Program-made: the position numbers and the translations under genes
Virus record (IMG/VR): IMGVR_UViG_3300025141_014116
Span: 1 to 52,578 of that record
Direction: 5' to 3' (one strand)
Length of the DNA: 52,578 bases
Source: a virus
Shown: positions 52,497-52,578 of the stretch, one piece after another
Numbering within the stretch: the first letter of the stretch is position 1
How the letters are laid out: each line of letters opens with the position of its first letter
Notes under the pieces: generated by a model
The model's database searches: none
Told to the model about the DNA's origin: nothing
The model's input: only the letters and a program-made list of their open reading frames with translations

Positions 52497-52578
52497 TCAG
52501 TCTCCTTTCTCGATTCGATGACTATCAGAATCAAAATGCTGCGTTGAAAATTCAAATACTTCAGTATCTTCTAAGGCT
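52497..52578 (-). CDS. 3' end of an upstream gene, possibly a cupin-type sugar isomerase (partial)
   Basis: From the window edge the minus strand is open for 26 codons (ALEDTEVFEFSTQH, then FDSDSHRIEKGD) and ends TGA, followed by TAA. The tail pattern, an acidic strand 'EDTEVFEFST' then a His/Asp-rich end, is like the C-terminus of small cupin proteins in nucleotide-sugar loci (3,4-ketoisomerase or phosphomannose-isomerase types). Too little is visible for a firm call. Its last codons carry the ribosome binding site of the next gene. Confidence 0.45.
   Translation of the reverse strand, partial: ALEDTEVFEFSTQHFDSDSHRIEKGD

Noticed and set aside
1-52578. CRISPR arrays, tRNA genes, insertion sequences
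   Set aside because: No spaced direct repeats, no cloverleaf-like CCA-ended segments in the small gaps, and no transposase motifs were seen.

Overview
This window is a stretch of a tailed double-stranded DNA phage with a contractile tail (myovirus-like, probably large). All genes I accept lie on the minus strand, are densely packed, and mostly overlap by 1 nt (TAATG) or 4 nt (ATGA). Transcription therefore runs from high to low coordinates. Homologs of the T4 baseplate wedge proteins gp6 and gp25, a gp55-like late sigma factor and several families I associate with large marine myoviruses support this; the marine origin rests on family resemblance only. I see no tRNA, rRNA, CRISPR array, insertion sequence or convincing rho-independent terminator.

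Layout in transcription order. (1) 52578-39347 is a sugar cassette. It holds the 3' tail of a possible cupin gene, a CgeB-like glycosyltransferase, a half-size DegT-type aminotransferase, dTDP-glucose 4,6-dehydratase (rmlB), glucose-1-phosphate thymidylyltransferase (rmlA), a methyltransferase, GDP-mannose 4,6-dehydratase (gmd), a putative glycosyltransferase, an FkbM methyltransferase, a TylC3/NovU-type C-methyltransferase and a second FkbM-like methyltransferase. It continues with a DUF4254-like small protein, a sulfotransferase, a GT8-like transferase, a short GT9-like protein, an NAD-dependent sugar epimerase, a DxD glycosyltransferase and a full GT9-like transferase. (2) 39285-37305 holds small regulatory genes: two short proteins, a zinc ribbon protein, a membrane-anchored acidic protein, the sigma factor and a small helical protein. 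(3) 37327-991 is a tail and baseplate block: a tail-associated amidase, a spike-like protein, a 2281-aa protein, gp25, gp6, a DNRLRE-like protein, a 3624-aa protein carrying LamG domains, and six further structural proteins. (4) 991-1 has a small coiled-coil protein, a DUF2061 membrane protein, a RuvC-like nuclease, and the start of one more gene.

How it works together. The tail block should build a very large baseplate and fibre apparatus with carbohydrate-binding domains and a peptidoglycan amidase for entry. A T4-late-like promoter motif sits just upstream of gp25 and would be served by the sigma factor encoded about 10 kb away. The sugar cassette supplies two 4-keto-6-deoxy sugar nucleotides (dTDP- and GDP-linked) plus transfer, methylation and sulfation functions. 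It could decorate a virion glycan or remodel the host surface.

The strongest unexplained signal is a roughly 40-bp element, present twice in the cassette (near 44.29 kb and 51.61 kb). It combines the last codons of a gene with an extended -10 promoter (TGATATAAT) and divides the cassette into two transcription units. Its form suggests cassette shuffling by recombination at shared promoters. The giant tail protein also shows two apparent domain insertions: one LamG domain nested inside another, and a three-copy repeat block.
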